Assembly: GCA_964408735.1 (NCBI GenBank)
Contig: CAYPAX010000091.1
Span: 1-18,271 of the forward strand
Direction: 5' to 3'
From: UBA7887 sp964408735
GTDB lineage: Bacteria; Pseudomonadota; Alphaproteobacteria; UBA7887
DNA length: 18,271 nt
A model generated the notes under the pieces. That model made no database searches, was not told the DNA's origin, and saw nothing but the letters and a program-made list of their open reading frames with translations. Numbering within the stretch: position 1 is the stretch's first letter; every line of letters begins with the position of its first letter. Below, piece by piece: positions 17,661 to 18,271 of the stretch. A program made the translations under genes and the position numbers.

Positions 17661-18248
17661 ATGCACGAACAGGCCCGTGGTGTGACTGTGGAGCTGGGCC
17701 TGCGCTTCCTCGACCCACAGGGGCGCATTCCCGGCAAGACCGCGCCGGTCCCTGGCGTCATCAAGACCCTTGTCGATACCGCCGTCGGCGGCTCGCAGCG
17801 TTTCAAGCTGTCGCAGATGCAGGGCGCCCAGCTGACTTTGGTCTCGACGGACACGCTGTCGTTCCCTGCCGCACGCCTGGCAAGCGGCAGTACGAGCTGG
17901 CCCATATTTACGGGCTCGGTCGGCAAGGGCGGCGCTAACGCCGTCCACGATATCGCGGTCTTGCAGGCTGCGCTGGCCAATATCGATATGCCGGGAACCT
18001 CCCAACCGTTCTGGGAAGGTGGGGTCGATGGCCGGGCGAGCAGCGCGCTCAACGAAGCCTTGGCCACCTTCCAGATCGCCGCTGGCTTGGATCCGACCGG
18101 AACCCTCGATCCGGGCGATGCCAGCGTCAAGGCACTCTCAGGCTTGTTGCCAAGCGAGTTCAAGGGGCTGCGCGGGGTGAGGGGACTCGAGATTGCAAGT
18201 GTTGATCGCGCCTCCGGTGCTAGCCCGAATTATTCATGCCGGCCATGA
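17661..18248 (+). CDS. Truncated copy of the repeat protein (probably a pseudogene)
   Basis: 195 residues. Residues 8-173 align without any gap to residues 161-326 of the protein at 15121, about 119 of 166 identical by hand count. They cover one part B (LRFLDPQGRIPGKTAPVPGV) and one part A (TGSVGKGGANAVHDIAVLQA). The N-terminal part A and the C-terminal part B of the longer relative are missing. After residue 173 the text (RGLEIASVDRASGASPNYSC) does not match and ends at TGA. The ATG has no good ribosome site; the good one upstream (17591) is cut off by a TGA. The copy is thus probably a non-expressed fragment, or a silent cassette for recombination with the first gene. Confidence 0.6.
   Translation: MHEQARGVTVELGLRFLDPQGRIPGKTAPVPGVIKTLVDTAVGGSQRFKLSQMQGAQLTLVSTDTLSFPAARLASGSTSWPIFTGSVGKGGANAVHDIAVLQAALANIDMPGTSQPFWEGGVDGRASSALNEALATFQIAAGLDPTGTLDPGDASVKALSGLLPSEFKGLRGVRGLEIASVDRASGASPNYSCRP
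17682..18179 (+). repeat. Duplicated 498-bp block, copy 2
   Basis: Direct repeat of 15601-16098 lying 2.1 kb downstream, with the membrane-protein gene between the copies. It has no indels relative to copy 1. The uneven divergence along the block is described under findings. Confidence 0.85.
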
Positions 18249-18271
18249 GATTTGATTGGAACGTGCGGTAT

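Noticed and set aside
15121..18248. CRISPR array or short tandem DNA repeats in the right-hand locus
   Set aside because: The repetition is at protein-module scale (hundreds of bases), with no short regularly spaced repeats.

Overview
The window is GC-rich, compactly packed DNA. Gene content (class III cyclase with AAA and TPR regions, NIPSNAP, TauD/TfdA dioxygenase, short-spaced beta-oxidation operon, a DmdB-like CoA ligase) fits an alphaproteobacterium, perhaps marine or soil Rhodospirillales/Hyphomicrobiales-like. The lineage is inferred from style and content, not from a marker gene.

Left part (1-6365). The edge holds a transposase-like C-terminal scrap (1-56) and a deleted NIPSNAP remnant (113-211). 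Next, on the minus strand, come a QueG/RdhA-like double [4Fe-4S] protein (215-1372) and an intact NIPSNAP gene (1456-1773). From a short divergent promoter region with a striking dyad, a plus-strand beta-oxidation operon runs right: LCAD-type acyl-CoA dehydrogenase, thiolase and a FadJ-like hydratase/3-hydroxyacyl-CoA dehydrogenase, with gaps of 14 and 1 nt.

Middle part (6362-11799). A minus-strand pair follows: a reductive-dehalogenase-like corrinoid/Fe-S protein with two tandem copies of the B12-binding-type domain, overlapping by ATGA with a SAM/class III cyclase/AAA/TPR signalling protein. The cyclase and the FadJ-like gene converge and share the tetranucleotide TTAA, each using it for its stop codon.

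Right-middle part (11904-14802). A 34-residue single-pass membrane protein gene (+) converges on a TauD dioxygenase / DmdB-like acyl-CoA ligase operon (-). A 261-bp MITE-like element with 32-bp terminal inverted repeats sits exactly between the two stop codons. It is flanked by CTAG on both sides, and each CTAG copy supplies one of the two stops.

Right part (14803-18271). An AT-richer regulatory region with a palindrome precedes an accessory locus. This locus has a repeat-built protein with peptidoglycan-binding-like modules and a second, unrecognised module (two frameshifts near its C-terminus), an unrecognised membrane-anchored protein, and a truncated copy of the repeat protein. It looks like a decaying or diversifying locus.

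Working picture: acid activation (ligase), side-chain oxidation (dioxygenase, beta-oxidation set) and corrinoid/Fe-S reductive chemistry (two RdhA/QueG-like proteins) sit together, with a multidomain cyclase coupled to one of the corrinoid proteins. Degradation of a substituted, possibly halogenated, acyl or aryl-alkanoate is a plausible but unproven theme. The right-hand repeat locus looks functionally separate.
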